Shown here one piece after another: positions 1 to 9,231 of a stretch of 64,000 bases of DNA (its first letter is position 1; every line of letters starts with the position of its first letter). A program made the translations under genes and the position numbers. The notes beneath the pieces were generated by a model. It worked only from the letters and a program-made list of their open reading frames with translations. It made no database searches and had not been told where the DNA came from. This DNA comes from Halogeometricum pallidum JCM 14848 (lineage in GTDB: Archaea; Halobacteriota; Halobacteria; Halobacteriales; Haloferacaceae). The stretch lies in NCBI RefSeq assembly GCF_000337095.1, contig NZ_AOIV01000041.1:252861-316860 (forward strand), in the 5' to 3' direction.

Positions 1-220
1 GGCAGAAGCCGACGAACCGCTTCAGGTGCTGCGTCGTCACGTGCGACTCCGTCGTCGGGAAGACGTACAGGACGCCCCGCTTGCCGTCGCCGCGCTGACC
101 GACGATGAAGTACGTCTCGTCGGGTCGCTGCTTGACCGAGGTGTCCCACCCCCGTTCGTCCCACAGATCGGTCAGGAAGGAGACGAACGCCTCCGGTTCC
201 AGTTCCGGTAGTTTCTCCAT
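1..220 (-). CDS. restriction-endonuclease-like protein, N-terminal part (partial)
   Basis: The gene reads on the minus strand from ATG at 218-220 and runs off the left edge, leaving 73 visible residues that begin MEKLPELEPEAFVSFLTDLW. The pattern of an acidic helix, 'LWDERGWDTSVKQ', then two strands ('ETYFIVGQRG', 'KRGVLYVFP') resembles the start of Mrr/DUF2034-type restriction-endonuclease-like domains of haloarchaea, which act on DNA. The catalytic Asp/Glu-x-Lys part, if present, would lie mostly outside the window, so function is inferred only from this similarity. Confidence 0.55.
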   Translation of the reverse strand, partial: MEKLPELEPEAFVSFLTDLWDERGWDTSVKQRPDETYFIVGQRGDGKRGVLYVFPTTESHVTTQHLKRFVGFC

Positions 221-257
221 CACTCCGCCCCCCGTCCGTCCGAGTCGTGTTTTCCGT

Positions 258-2051
258 TCATTCGTCGTCTTCCCTCTTGGTTCCGCGCGCGAACAGTCCC
301 GCCGCCGCGAGAATCGCCGCCACGGCGACGGCGGGCGACAGCGGCACGCCCGTCCCCGAGGTGCCGTCGGACGGCCCCAGCGGCGTCTCCGACAGCACGG
401 GGTAGGGCGTCGCGGTGGGCGTCGGCGTGGTCGTCGCCGTCGCGACCGGCGTCCCCGTCGCGGCCGCCGGCGTCTCGGTCGGCGGCGACTCGAACGCGAC
501 GCGCGCGGTGTCGTTGACGACCCGCCCCGACCGGGTGTACTCGCTGTCGTTCCGCGAGTACGCCGCGTCGCCGTCCGAGTCGTTCACGAGTTCGGCGCGG
601 AGCGTCTGCGCTTCGTACAGGGGGAGCGACAGACCCGAGCTGACGTTCTCGTGTCGCCCCGGCGCGAGGTACTCCGAGCGGCCGACGCCGTCCCCGTCCG
701 CGTCGTGGATGCGGACGAACCCGCCGTCGGGCGCCTCGACGAACGCGAGCGTCACCACGGCGTCGTCGGCCGATTGGTCGTCGAACCGCACGGTCGCGTT
801 CGGGGCGACGAGCGTCACCTCCTGGGCCGTCTCCGGATAGAACTCGTCCGTCCACAGCGTCGCCGTCACGCCGCGCGTCGCGCCGCCGAGGTCGATGGTC
901 GTCTCGTACTCGCGGTTCGCGTCCACGGTGGCCTCGCTGATGAGGAGGAACGCGTCGGGTCTCGGCGACCGGAGGCGCACCTCCAGCGTCGTGTTCGGCG
1001 CGCGCGTCGTCTCCCCGCGGACGACGATGGTGTCGTTCTCCCAGGGGTACTGCACCGTGTCGTTCGCCGGTTCGAGCGACGCCTTCGACTCGACCACTCG
1101 GAACGTCGTCGCCGCGACGACGGTGTCCTCCTCGACCAGCCCGTTCGACGCGGTGAGCGTCAGGCGGGCCTCGTACTCGTTGCGCTCGGGGCGGTCCTCG
1201 TCCGGTTCGACCGCCGAGGTATCCCAGACGAAGTACACCGCGTCCTCCTCGAAGTCGGGGAGGACGGTGACGTTGGCCACGTCGTCCCGCCCCGCCGTGT
1301 GCGCGCCCGAATCGCTGTTCGGCGCGGGCGACACCTGCGAGACGTTCCACGCGATGCCGTTCGACGCCGCACCGCCGGTCAGGTCCTCGACGTTCAGCGC
1401 CGACTCCAGTCCCGACTCCTCGACGCGCATCACGGCGTAGTCCCCGGTGGCGACGACGTTCGAGTCGGACATCGTACCCGTGAGCGGTCCGACGTCCGCG
1501 TCGTCGCCGTCGGTGGCGTACTCGGCCACCGCGAACTCGGCGGGCGCGACGAACGACCCGGCGTGCATCTCCCCGCGCGGTTCGACGGTGAGCGTCGCCA
1601 CGGCGCGTTCGTCGCCCTCGACGCTGACGCTCATCAGGTACTTCGACGGCATGAGCGGCTTCGAGAGCGGTTTCGACAGGAGCGTCGCGTCGCCGCCCTC
1701 GACGAACTCGTCGGGGTCGGCGGCCGTCGTCGCGAAGGTGTCTATCGTCACCTCGTCGGTTCCGCTCCCGCCGAGGGAGACGACGAGGTGGAAGCCGCTC
1801 CCGGGTTCGCCGACGGTGACGTTCGCCGGGCCGGAGTGGCTGACGGTGAACGTCACCTCGTCGCCGCGGGTGACCGTCAGGTCGCCGCCGACGGAGGCGG
1901 CGGTTTCGGCGGCGAGGACGGCGGACGCGTCGGCATCGACGGCGACCGACCGCGTCCGCTCGTCGGGCGGGAGGGCGAGTGCGGGGGCGGCGGCGACGGC
2001 GACGAGCAGGAACGCCGCGACCAGCGCCGTGAGGGGGCGTGTCGGTTGCAT
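258..2051 (-). CDS. secreted, C-terminally anchored surface protein
   Basis: 597 residues. It starts with a Sec-type signal peptide (MQPTRPLTALVAAFLLVAVA, then a run of Ala) and ends with a Thr/Pro-rich stretch (about residues 535-565), a hydrophobic helix (about 570-590) and the basic/acidic tail GTKREDDE. Repeated strand-rich segments with many Asn-x-Thr/Ser sequons suggest N-glycosylated beta-sandwich domains, like haloarchaeal surface proteins of the BGTF/S-layer-like type. The Thr/Pro stalk before the last helix is what one expects for a wall-spanning linker. No enzyme motif is visible. It is probably an envelope protein; the ligand or partner is unknown. Confidence 0.8.
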   Translation of the reverse strand: MQPTRPLTALVAAFLLVAVAAAPALALPPDERTRSVAVDADASAVLAAETAASVGGDLTVTRGDEVTFTVSHSGPANVTVGEPGSGFHLVVSLGGSGTDEVTIDTFATTAADPDEFVEGGDATLLSKPLSKPLMPSKYLMSVSVEGDERAVATLTVEPRGEMHAGSFVAPAEFAVAEYATDGDDADVGPLTGTMSDSNVVATGDYAVMRVEESGLESALNVEDLTGGAASNGIAWNVSQVSPAPNSDSGAHTAGRDDVANVTVLPDFEEDAVYFVWDTSAVEPDEDRPERNEYEARLTLTASNGLVEEDTVVAATTFRVVESKASLEPANDTVQYPWENDTIVVRGETTRAPNTTLEVRLRSPRPDAFLLISEATVDANREYETTIDLGGATRGVTATLWTDEFYPETAQEVTLVAPNATVRFDDQSADDAVVTLAFVEAPDGGFVRIHDADGDGVGRSEYLAPGRHENVSSGLSLPLYEAQTLRAELVNDSDGDAAYSRNDSEYTRSGRVVNDTARVAFESPPTETPAAATGTPVATATTTPTPTATPYPVLSETPLGPSDGTSGTGVPLSPAVAVAAILAAAGLFARGTKREDDE

Positions 2052-2174
2052 CGGGGCGGCAGTTATCCGTCTCTACCCGGCATCCGGCATAAAAGACTGC
2101 GGTCGAGTACTCAGAACTGATAATCTCAACGACCGACACGAACGGTTCTCCGGGGGTCCCGGAGAGTGGCCCTC

Positions 2175-2453
2175 TCAGAGCAGGGTAGCGAACAGCGCGA
2201 CGGTGGCCAAGGCGCCGAGCACCACGAAGAGGACGTTCTCCGGCATCGGCGACCCGGGTTCGAGCGGTCCGAGCGGCGGGCGGTCCTCGCCGACCGCTTC
2301 TGCGATACCCACCTCGTCGGTCTCCTCGCCGCGGGCGTCGTCGGGTCGGTTCGCCTCCGAGTCGGGGGGCGCGCGGTCCGGGCCGCCGCGTCTGTCGACA
2401 TCGGCGTCGGGGCCGTCCCGTCGGTCGTCGGCGGCGTCGTCGCGGGTGTCCAT
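2175..2453 (-). CDS. small acidic tail-anchored membrane protein
   Basis: 92 residues. Residues 1-65 are extremely rich in Asp, Glu, Arg and Pro and look disordered. After 'PLEPGSPMPENV' a single hydrophobic helix ends the chain (LFVVLGALATVALFATLL). This layout is common among small haloarchaeal proteins (I believe DUF7312-like, from memory). It lies between the surface protein and pyruvate kinase, all on the minus strand. Function unknown. Confidence 0.7.
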   Translation of the reverse strand: MDTRDDAADDRRDGPDADVDRRGGPDRAPPDSEANRPDDARGEETDEVGIAEAVGEDRPPLGPLEPGSPMPENVLFVVLGALATVALFATLL

Positions 2454-2520
2454 CGGTTCGATCTAGGGGGCGGGTCGGCAAAGGCCTACCGCCCTCGCTC
2501 CGAGACTGCGACCCGGTCGT

Positions 2521-4305
2521 TCAGTTTCCGGGTCGCTCTTTCGCCGCTTTGGTCCGGTCGGACTCGTGTTTGATGACGTTGCCCTCGTAGACGATGCCGC
2601 GTTCGGCGTGCAGGGTGATTTCGGTGCCGGCGGCGACGCTCTGGGGGATGGGCGCGCCCGATATCATCGGGAGGTCCAGTTCGCGGGCGACCAACGCCGG
2701 GTAGCCCGTCATGCCGGGGCGGGCGTCGATGATGCCGCCGAGTTTCTTCGCGTCGCCGTCGAACTCGCCGTCGAAGGCGGCGGTGAGAGCGAGCAGCGCT
2801 CCCTCCGGAACGTCCGAGAGGTCGCCGTCGTCGGAGACGGCCAGCGGTCCGGCGACCCGCCCGCCCACGACCTTTCTCCCCGTCGCGACGGCCTCTGCGG
2901 CGACGTGGACCTTCAGCATGTTCGTCGTGTTCGTCCCCTCCAACTCGGTCATCATCCCCGAGAGGACGACGAGCGTGTCGCCGGAGGCGGCCACGTCGGC
3001 GTCGAGGGCGGCGTCGACGGCGTCGTCCATGATGTCGTTGATGCCGTTGCGGTAGTCGGCGTACTTCGGGATGACGCCCCACGAGAGGGTGAGTTGCCGG
3101 CGCACGCGGTCGTTCGGCGTCGTGGCGACGACGGGCACGCCGGGGCGGAACTTCGCCGTCTTCCGGGCGGTGTACCCCGACTCGGAGGCGGCGACGATGG
3201 CGCTGGCATTCACGTCGCGCGCGAGATAGCGTGCGGAACGGGCGAGCGCCTCGGTCCGCGACTCGCCTTCGGCGACGGGGACGTGCTGTTCTTGGTTCTC
3301 GGCGTACTCCTCGCTGGATTCGACCTGTCGGACGATGCGGTCCATCGTCTGAACGACGCGCACCGGGTTGTCGCCGATGGCCGTCTCGCCCGACAGCATC
3401 ACGGCGTCGGTGCCGTCGAGGACGGCGTTGGCGACGTCGGAGGCCTCAGCGCGCGTCGGTCGCCGGGAGTGGACCATCGAGTCGAGCATCTCCGTCGCCG
3501 TGATGACGGGCGTCCCCGTCGCGTGGCACTTGCGGATGATTCGCTTTTGGATGATGGGCACCTCTTCGAGCGGCATCTCCACCCCGAGGTCGCCGCGCGC
3601 GACCATCACGCCGTAGGACGCCTCGATTATCTCGTCGAGGTTCTCGACGGCGCCCGCGCGCTCTATCTTGGCGACGACGGGGATGTCGGCGCCGAGGTTC
3701 TCCAAGGCGTCGCTGATGGTGTAGATGTCCTCGGCGGAGCGAACGAACGAGGCGGCCACGAAGTCGGCGTTCTTCTCGGCGGCGACTTCGAGTTCGCGCT
3801 GGTCGCCCTCCGTGATGAGGTCGATGTCGAGTTTGACGCCCGGGAGGTTGACGCCCTTCCGCGCTCCGAGTTCCCCGCCGGACTCGATGCGCGCGACGAC
3901 GGCGTCGCCCTCGACGCGCTTGACGGTCGCTTCGATGCGGCCGTCGTCGAGCAGGATGGTGTCGCCGCTCTCGGCCGCCGCGATGGAGTACGAGAGGCCC
4001 ACCTCCTCGGGCGTCGCGTCCTCGCCCTCGACGAAGCGAACCTCGCTGCCGGTGTCGAGACGAATCGACCCGTCGATGGGCGCGGTCCGGACCTCCGGCC
4101 CCTGGAGGTCGACCATGGCGGCCAGCGGTTCCTCCGTGGCCTCGTCGACGGTTCGGATGCGGTCTATCACTTCCTCTCGGTGCTCCGGCGTGCCGTGACT
4201 GGCGTTCAGGCGCGCGACGCTCATCCCAGCGTCGGACAGCGCCCGAATCGTCGCCCGGTCGTCGGAGGCCGGCCCGAGCGTACAGACGATTTTCGCGTTT
4301 CTCAT
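2521..4305 (-). CDS. pyk: pyruvate kinase with C-terminal PEP-utiliser-like domain
   Basis: 594 residues. It converts phosphoenolpyruvate and ADP to pyruvate and ATP, the last step of glycolysis. Visible hallmarks are the N-terminal 'KIVCTLGPAS', the active-site loop 'VVAKIERAGAVENLDEII', the 'ARGDLGVE' segment and 'TATEMLDSM'. The enzyme is about 110 residues longer than the classical 470-480 form because a C-terminal swivelling domain like that of PEP-utilising enzymes is fused on (about residues 490-590). That domain reads 'GMTGYPALV' where active PEP synthases have 'GMTSHASIV', so the phosphorylated His is absent and a structural or regulatory role is likely. ATG 4303-4305 was chosen because the family starts M-(R)-N-A-K-I; an in-frame extension to 4374 crosses the promoter. 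The opposing enzyme, PEP synthase, is encoded 5.7 kb away. Confidence 0.97.
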   Translation of the reverse strand: MRNAKIVCTLGPASDDRATIRALSDAGMSVARLNASHGTPEHREEVIDRIRTVDEATEEPLAAMVDLQGPEVRTAPIDGSIRLDTGSEVRFVEGEDATPEEVGLSYSIAAAESGDTILLDDGRIEATVKRVEGDAVVARIESGGELGARKGVNLPGVKLDIDLITEGDQRELEVAAEKNADFVAASFVRSAEDIYTISDALENLGADIPVVAKIERAGAVENLDEIIEASYGVMVARGDLGVEMPLEEVPIIQKRIIRKCHATGTPVITATEMLDSMVHSRRPTRAEASDVANAVLDGTDAVMLSGETAIGDNPVRVVQTMDRIVRQVESSEEYAENQEQHVPVAEGESRTEALARSARYLARDVNASAIVAASESGYTARKTAKFRPGVPVVATTPNDRVRRQLTLSWGVIPKYADYRNGINDIMDDAVDAALDADVAASGDTLVVLSGMMTELEGTNTTNMLKVHVAAEAVATGRKVVGGRVAGPLAVSDDGDLSDVPEGALLALTAAFDGEFDGDAKKLGGIIDARPGMTGYPALVARELDLPMISGAPIPQSVAAGTEITLHAERGIVYEGNVIKHESDRTKAAKERPGN

Positions 4306-4326
4306 GGAGGCGAGTACAGGGCAACG

Positions 4327-4336
4327 CATAAAAAAG
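4327..4336 (-). promoter_or_regulatory. pyk TATA box
   Basis: On the minus strand the sequence reads CTTTTTTATG, 22-31 bases before the pyk ATG. This places the transcription start at or next to the start codon, as in leaderless haloarchaeal mRNAs. A CGAGTA half-site (4311-4316) lies between this box and the start codon; it equals one arm of the TrmB-type site seen upstream of ppsA, but the second arm is poor. Confidence 0.6.
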
Positions 4337-4418
4337 CCCGACGATGCCACTACTTCCGTGGTAAAAATAATCACCGTTAGCGCTCGGCAGTCCGGACGCC
4401 GTCACGAGCGGCGACGGC

Positions 4419-4751
4419 TCACTGTTCGGGCATCTCGTCGGGAATCCAGTCCGGCCGCGACCCCTCGTACGCGACCCGCCACTCCCCGAACTCGTCCTCT
4501 CCGTGCAGCGACGCCGCTATCCCGTCGAGGACGACCCGGTCGACCACGTACGCGCCGTCCGTTCGGCCGGTGAACCGCACCTCGAACCGCCCGTCGCTCT
4601 GGTCGTGGACGGCGACCCGACGGACGCCGTCGCGTATCCCCCTCGGCACGTCGGAGACGAACCGGAAGTCCGCCGCGGCGAGGCGCGTGGAGAGCCGAAC
4701 CGGCGGCCCGCGCTCGACGGCCACGTCGGCGCTCGTGAGGCCGAAGTACAT
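4419..4751 (-). CDS. hypothetical haloarchaeal protein
   Basis: 110 residues, soluble, with alternating strand-like segments ('MYFGLTSADVAVERGPPVRL', 'RFEVRFTGRTDGAYVVDRV', 'EWRVAYEG') and no Cys or membrane helix. It lies between pyk and a divergent PRC-barrel gene. I do not recognise the family. The regular strand pattern and the lack of an alternative gene on the other strand support it as a real gene. Confidence 0.6.
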   Translation of the reverse strand: MYFGLTSADVAVERGPPVRLSTRLAAADFRFVSDVPRGIRDGVRRVAVHDQSDGRFEVRFTGRTDGAYVVDRVVLDGIAASLHGEDEFGEWRVAYEGSRPDWIPDEMPEQ

Positions 4752-4840
4752 GAACGCTCACTCCCGGGTGGCCGACGAAACCGTTCCGACGGTCCGCTCC
4801 GCCATCACGCTTTAGCGCCGCGCGGGCGACACCGGAAGGC

Positions 4841-5071
4841 GTGCAGCACATCACGAACGACATCGTCGGCAAGCGCGTCGTCGGCCCCGACGGCGAGCGA
4901 ATCGGCAAGGTGGCGGGCGTACAGGACGGCAAGGCGATGCTGAAAGGTGACACGGGCGTCTCCGCCGACATGGAGGACGCCCTCAGCGGCGAGGACGACG
5001 AGACGCTGTCGCTCACCGCCGACCAGGTGGTCGAGGTGACCGACGACGAAGTGCGCGTCTCGCTCTCGTAG
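4841..5071 (+). CDS. PRC-barrel domain protein
   Basis: 76 residues, beginning at GTG 4841. The motif 'DIVGKRVVGPDGERIGKVAGVQDGKA' is the typical first half of a PRC-barrel, a small beta-barrel found alone in archaea and in RimM and photosynthetic reaction-centre H subunits. Stand-alone haloarchaeal versions have no established role; binding to RNA or proteins has been proposed. It is divergent from its left neighbour and convergent with metG, whose stop lies 18 bases downstream. Confidence 0.8.
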   Translation: MQHITNDIVGKRVVGPDGERIGKVAGVQDGKAMLKGDTGVSADMEDALSGEDDETLSLTADQVVEVTDDEVRVSLS

Positions 5072-5088
5072 TCGTCGCGGCCGACGAC

Positions 5089-7167
5089 CTACCGGACGCG
5101 CGTCCCGGGTTCGGCGTCGCCGTGGGTCGTCAGCAGGTCCGCCTGTTCGCCCGCGGCCAGCACCATCCCGTTCGATTCGACGCCGAACAGTTCGGCCTTC
5201 TCCAAGTTAGCTACGACGACCACCTTCTTCCCGGGCAGTTCCGAGAGGTCGTGAAGCTGTTTCAGCCCCGCGACGATTTGCCGCTCCTCGACGCCGATGT
5301 CGACGGTCAGTTTCGCCAGTTTGTCCGCGCCGTCGATGCCCTCGGCGTCGAGAATCTCGGCGACGCGGAGGTCGAGTTCCTGGAACTCCTTGAAGCCGAT
5401 TCGGTCCGCAAGCAGGGGTTCGAACTCGTCGCTCGCGTCCGCACTCCCGTCCTCGTCGGACTCGCTCTCCGCTTCGTCCTCCTCTTCGTCCGCCGCCGTC
5501 TCCGCGACGCGCGCCTCGAGTTTCTCGTTGAGTTCCTCGACGCGCTCTTCGTCTATCTTCTCGAACAGTTCCGAGGGCTCGTCGAACGACGCCGCCGGCG
5601 CGTCGAGGGCGGCGTCGACGCCGACGGCGTGCACGTCGCCGTCCTCGTTCAGGTCGGCCCAGAGGCGTTCGGCCTTGCTCGGCGCCACCGGTTCGAAGAG
5701 GACGCAGACGGCCTTCGCCACCTGCACGCAGTCGCGGATGACCCGCTCTTTCTCCTCGCCGTCGTCGAGTTTCCACGGTTCGTGCCGCTGGATGTACTCG
5801 TTGCCGAACTGCGCCAGTCGGACGGCGGCGTTGCCGACTTCGCGGACTGAGTAGTCGTTCACGCCCGCGCGGAACTCCTCGATGGCCGCCTCGATGCGGT
5901 CGCGCACCTCCTCGGAGAGGTCCGCCTCCGGCGTCCCCTCGTACTCGCGGTAGGCGAACAGCAGCGACCGGTAGAGGAAGTTGCCGACGGTTCCGACGAG
6001 TTCGTTGTTCACTCGGTCGCGGAACTTCTCCCACGAGAAGTCGACGTCCTGCTGGAACCCGCCGTTGGTGGCGAGGTAATAGCGGATGAGCGCCGGGGCG
6101 AAGCCCTCCTCCAGATACTCGTCGGCCCAGACGGCGCGGTTGCGCGAGGTGGAGAAGCCCTTGCCGTTCAGCGTGATGAACCCGGAGGCCATCACGGCGC
6201 GGGGTTCGACGTACCCCGTCGCGCGCAGCATCGCCGGCCAGAACACGGTGTGGTGCTGGATGATGTCGCGGCCGATGATGTGGACGATTTCGCCGTCGTT
6301 CCGCCACGCCTCCTCCCAGTCGAACGTCTCCGCGCCGACGCGTTCGGAGTACTGCTTCGTGGAGGCGATGTACTCGATGGGGGCGTCAACCCAGACGTAG
6401 AGGACCAGGTCGTCCTCCGTTTCGCCCGGGTAGTCGATGCCCCAGTCCATATCACGGGTGATACACCAGTCCTGCAGTTCGCCCTCTATCCACTCGCGCG
6501 GCTGATTCTGGGCGTTCGAGGTTCCCTCCAGTCGGTCGATGAACTCGTTCAGGTAGTCCTGCAGTTCCGAGACGCGGAAGAAGCGGTGGCTCCGCTCGCG
6601 GTACTCGGCGGGGTTGCCCGTCAGCGTCGACTCGGGGTCCTCTATCTCGCCGGGTTCGAGGTGGCGGCCGCACCCCTCGTCGCACTCGTCGCCGCGGGCG
6701 TGCGCGCCGCAGTACGGGCAGGTGCCCTCGACGTAGCGGTCCGGGAGCCACTGGTCGGCGTCGGGGTCGTAGGCGATCGGAATCTCTTTCTCGTAGAGGT
6801 AGCCCTCCTCCTCGAGGGTGCGGACCAACTCACTGGTCAGTTCCGTGTTCGTCTCGTCGTGGGTGTGCCCGTAGTTGTCGAACTCGATGTCGAACTTCGG
6901 GAACGTCTCCTCGTACGTCTCGTGGTGGCGGAGGGCGAACTCCTCGGGCGTGACGCCCTCCTTCTCGGCGTTGACGGCGACGGGCGTGCCGTGCATATCG
7001 GACCCGCTGACGAACGCTGTCTCCTGACCGAGTCGTTTCAGCGCGCGACTGTAGATGTCGCCGCCGACGTACGTCCGGAGGTGGCCGATGTGCAGGTCGC
7101 CGTTCGCGTACGGCAACCCGCAGGTCACCACCGCCGGGTGCTCCGTGGGGAATGGGTCGTGGCTCAT
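5089..7167 (-). CDS. metG: methionyl-tRNA synthetase
   Basis: 692 residues. It charges tRNA(Met) with methionine. The class I signature HIGH is at residues 26-29 and the KMSKS-equivalent loop appears as 'KGFSTSRNR' (about 345). A zinc knuckle, CPYCGA...CDEGC, is inserted at about 150-166. An acidic linker rich in Glu/Asp/Ser (about 545-580) joins the catalytic part and anticodon-binding helices to a C-terminal tRNA-binding OB domain of the EMAP/Trbp type (about 590-692, 'FQELDLRVAEILDAEGIDGA'). Many archaea encode that domain separately; here it is fused. The next gene on this strand lies about 200 bases upstream. Confidence 0.97.
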   Translation of the reverse strand: MSHDPFPTEHPAVVTCGLPYANGDLHIGHLRTYVGGDIYSRALKRLGQETAFVSGSDMHGTPVAVNAEKEGVTPEEFALRHHETYEETFPKFDIEFDNYGHTHDETNTELTSELVRTLEEEGYLYEKEIPIAYDPDADQWLPDRYVEGTCPYCGAHARGDECDEGCGRHLEPGEIEDPESTLTGNPAEYRERSHRFFRVSELQDYLNEFIDRLEGTSNAQNQPREWIEGELQDWCITRDMDWGIDYPGETEDDLVLYVWVDAPIEYIASTKQYSERVGAETFDWEEAWRNDGEIVHIIGRDIIQHHTVFWPAMLRATGYVEPRAVMASGFITLNGKGFSTSRNRAVWADEYLEEGFAPALIRYYLATNGGFQQDVDFSWEKFRDRVNNELVGTVGNFLYRSLLFAYREYEGTPEADLSEEVRDRIEAAIEEFRAGVNDYSVREVGNAAVRLAQFGNEYIQRHEPWKLDDGEEKERVIRDCVQVAKAVCVLFEPVAPSKAERLWADLNEDGDVHAVGVDAALDAPAASFDEPSELFEKIDEERVEELNEKLEARVAETAADEEEDEAESESDEDGSADASDEFEPLLADRIGFKEFQELDLRVAEILDAEGIDGADKLAKLTVDIGVEERQIVAGLKQLHDLSELPGKKVVVVANLEKAELFGVESNGMVLAAGEQADLLTTHGDAEPGTRVR

Positions 7168-7189
7168 GGTCGTGTCTCGTGATTCGCGC

Positions 7190-7345
7190 GGGCGGGACCA
7201 AAACGCCGTCGGGTTCTCTCTGACGCGCGTCGGAGGATCTCCGACGACTTCCCGCTCGCTGTGCTCGCGGGAACCCCGTCGGGTCCGCTTGGGCCCGTTG
7301 ACGCGGTTCTGCTGGTCGCTGGACTGGGCTCTGCTGTGTTAGATG
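7190..7345. repeat. hairpin-rich intergenic segment
   Basis: Between the metG start and the next gene are several short inverted repeats in a row: CGTCGGA/TCCGACG around 7228-7246, CCCGC/GCGGG around 7250-7271, and GGGTCC/GGGCCC-type arms near 7278-7292. The layout (AC-CAAAA followed by successive G+C-rich hairpins) resembles the dispersed repeats described at 17.8, 22.5, 24.8 and 27.3 kb, but similarity is too loose to count it as a full copy. Confidence 0.35.
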
Positions 7346-7364
7346 AACTGGAGTCGCCGACCGT

Positions 7365-7982
7365 TCAGAAGAGCGTCGACAGCGCTTCGACACCGACGAG
7401 CGTCACCAGCAGTCGGCCGACGCTCCCGACGAACGTGGCGACGGCGAACTTCACGTAGTCCTCTTCGAGGACCGAGAAGGCGTATATCGACAGCGTGTCG
7501 GGGAACGTCGGGACGCAGAGCGCCGCGGCGAGACCGGCGTACCCCCACGTCTGGGCTATCTCCAGCGTCTTCTCCTCGGTCCACTCCATGATGCCGAACC
7601 GCGACTCCCGGAGCTTTCGCTCGATGAAGCCGGAGTTCTTCGCCTCCTGTCCGATGTGGAACGCGAAGACGCTCCCCACCGCCTTGCCGACGCCGCTCAC
7701 GAGGATGATGACCGCGTACCGGGCGTTCTGAGAGAGCCCCAGATCCAGCGGCGCCAGCAGGACGACTTCGCTCACGCCGGGCAGGGCGAACGCGATGAGA
7801 AAGGAGTAGACGAAGATGATGACCAGCCCGAACCACCCCGTCGCGGTCTCGACGACCGACCGCAGACCGAAGTTCGGAAACAGGCTCCCGACGCCGTCCG
7901 CCGCGAGGTCGGCGACCGCGCCGGTGAGCGACGGCGACAGCGGAACCGACGAGAGCGCATCGAGGGCGGCGGCGAGGGACAC
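7365..7982 (-). CDS. DedA/YqaA-type (VTT domain) membrane protein
   Basis: 205 residues with four or five hydrophobic segments. 'SFLIAFALPGVSEVVLLAPL' and the later 'FGIMEWTEEKTLEIAQTWGYAGLAAALCVPTFPDTLSIYA' carry the features of YqaA/DedA (SNARE-associated) proteins: a re-entrant proline-containing loop and a second G-x3-P segment. Bacterial DedA proteins affect membrane potential and lipid-carrier recycling; the archaeal role is unknown. It lies downstream of the divergently placed decarboxylase cluster and upstream of metG on the minus strand. Confidence 0.8.
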   Translation of the reverse strand: MSLAAALDALSSVPLSPSLTGAVADLAADGVGSLFPNFGLRSVVETATGWFGLVIIFVYSFLIAFALPGVSEVVLLAPLDLGLSQNARYAVIILVSGVGKAVGSVFAFHIGQEAKNSGFIERKLRESRFGIMEWTEEKTLEIAQTWGYAGLAAALCVPTFPDTLSIYAFSVLEEDYVKFAVATFVGSVGRLLVTLVGVEALSTLF

Positions 7983-8060
7983 GGCTATCGGATTCTCCCG
8001 GACGCGACGACGTAAGTCTTGAGATTCGGCCCCCGGATGGGGCGCTTTCGTCCGTCGAAA

Positions 8061-9122
8061 TCAGCGGACCGCATCGAGGTCCGCGAGGAAGGCCGCGAGG
8101 GACTCGCGGGTGACGTGCGGCATGCAGACGACGCGGAGGAGGTCCGATCCGGTGCGCGAGACGCGCCACTCGCGGGCCCTGAGCGCCTCGAAGACGGCGT
8201 CGGGCACGTTGGCCGCGACGAGCGGTAGTTCAGGGTCCACCACGTCGATGTCCCGCCCTCGGAGTTCGTCGGCGAACCACGCGGCGAGGTCGGCGGCGCG
8301 TTCGTACTCGCGGCGGTAGCCGTCGGGCCACAGGGCGTCCATTGCTGCGGCGGCGGAGGCGACGCCCGCTCCGCTTCTGGTGCCCGTGAGCGTCGCCTGC
8401 GAGGTGGATTCGAGGTACGGCGTCTCGACGGCCAGCGCGTCGAGACCGTCCCGTTCGCGGAACAGGAGGCCGCCGGCCGGAATGCACGCCCGCCCGCACT
8501 TGTGCGGGTCGATGGTGAGCGAGTCGACGGGCGCGTGCGCGAAACTCCACGCGCGGTCGGTGAACGGAAGCAGGAATCCGCCCCACGCGGCGTCAACGTG
8601 GCAGAACGCGCCGGCGTCGTGGGCGATGTCGACCAGTTCCGGGATGGGGTCGACGCGCCCGAACTCCGTGCTGCCGGCGACGCCGACGACCAGCACCGTA
8701 TCGTCGTCGACGGCGGCGCGGACGGCGTCGAGGTCCGCGCGGCGGTCCGCGTCGGTCGGGACGAGGCGGAGTTCCACCCCCAACACGTCGGCGGCCTTGT
8801 TGAACGAGAAGTGCGCGCTCTCGGGGGCGACGACGTTCGGGTTCGAAGTCCGCTCTCGGCCCCGGTTCCGCGCCGCCCGGACGGCCTGGACGTTCGCTTC
8901 GGTGCCGCCGCTGGTGACGTAGCCGTGCGGGTCCGCGAGGCCGGCTATCTCCCCGAGGGTGTCGACGGCGTCGGACTCCAACTCGGCTACTTCCTCGTAG
9001 GTGGCGGGGTCGCCGGGGTTGGTGGCGAGGAACCGTTCGGCGGCGTCGCGCGCCGCGGGGTGCGGTTCGGTGCACATCGACGAGAGGACGCGGTCGAACG
9101 TCTGCGGCGCGGACCGCTGCAT
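8061..9122 (-). CDS. mfnA: PLP-dependent tyrosine/aspartate decarboxylase, MfnA family
   Basis: 353 residues. It belongs to the group II decarboxylases; in archaea MfnA removes CO2 from L-tyrosine (methanofuran route) or L-aspartate (beta-alanine for coenzyme A). Haloarchaea make no methanofuran, so aspartate decarboxylation for coenzyme A is the likelier role (inference). The PLP lysine is K208 in 'DPHKCG', with D177 in 'HVDAAWGG' and the phosphate-binding '[10 protein letters not shown]' near residue 72. ATG 9120-9122 was chosen because homologues begin a few residues before 'SSMCTEPHP'; the in-frame extension to 9341 is antisense to the next gene. Confidence 0.88.
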   Translation of the reverse strand: MQRSAPQTFDRVLSSMCTEPHPAARDAAERFLATNPGDPATYEEVAELESDAVDTLGEIAGLADPHGYVTSGGTEANVQAVRAARNRGRERTSNPNVVAPESAHFSFNKAADVLGVELRLVPTDADRRADLDAVRAAVDDDTVLVVGVAGSTEFGRVDPIPELVDIAHDAGAFCHVDAAWGGFLLPFTDRAWSFAHAPVDSLTIDPHKCGRACIPAGGLLFRERDGLDALAVETPYLESTSQATLTGTRSGAGVASAAAAMDALWPDGYRREYERAADLAAWFADELRGRDIDVVDPELPLVAANVPDAVFEALRAREWRVSRTGSDLLRVVCMPHVTRESLAAFLADLDAVR

Positions 9123-9231
9123 AGTCTCCGAGTGGGCGCCGCGGCGTTTATCAATTCCGTTGTACGTCGGCGTGGTGACGCCGCCCGCCGATAGCTCTTC
9201 GGCCCCGCGCCCCATCGAACGGCGTACCACC

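Noticed and set aside
4306-4374. Longer start for pyruvate kinase
   Set aside because: The extension crosses the TATA box and has no family resemblance; homologues begin at M-R-N-A-K-I.
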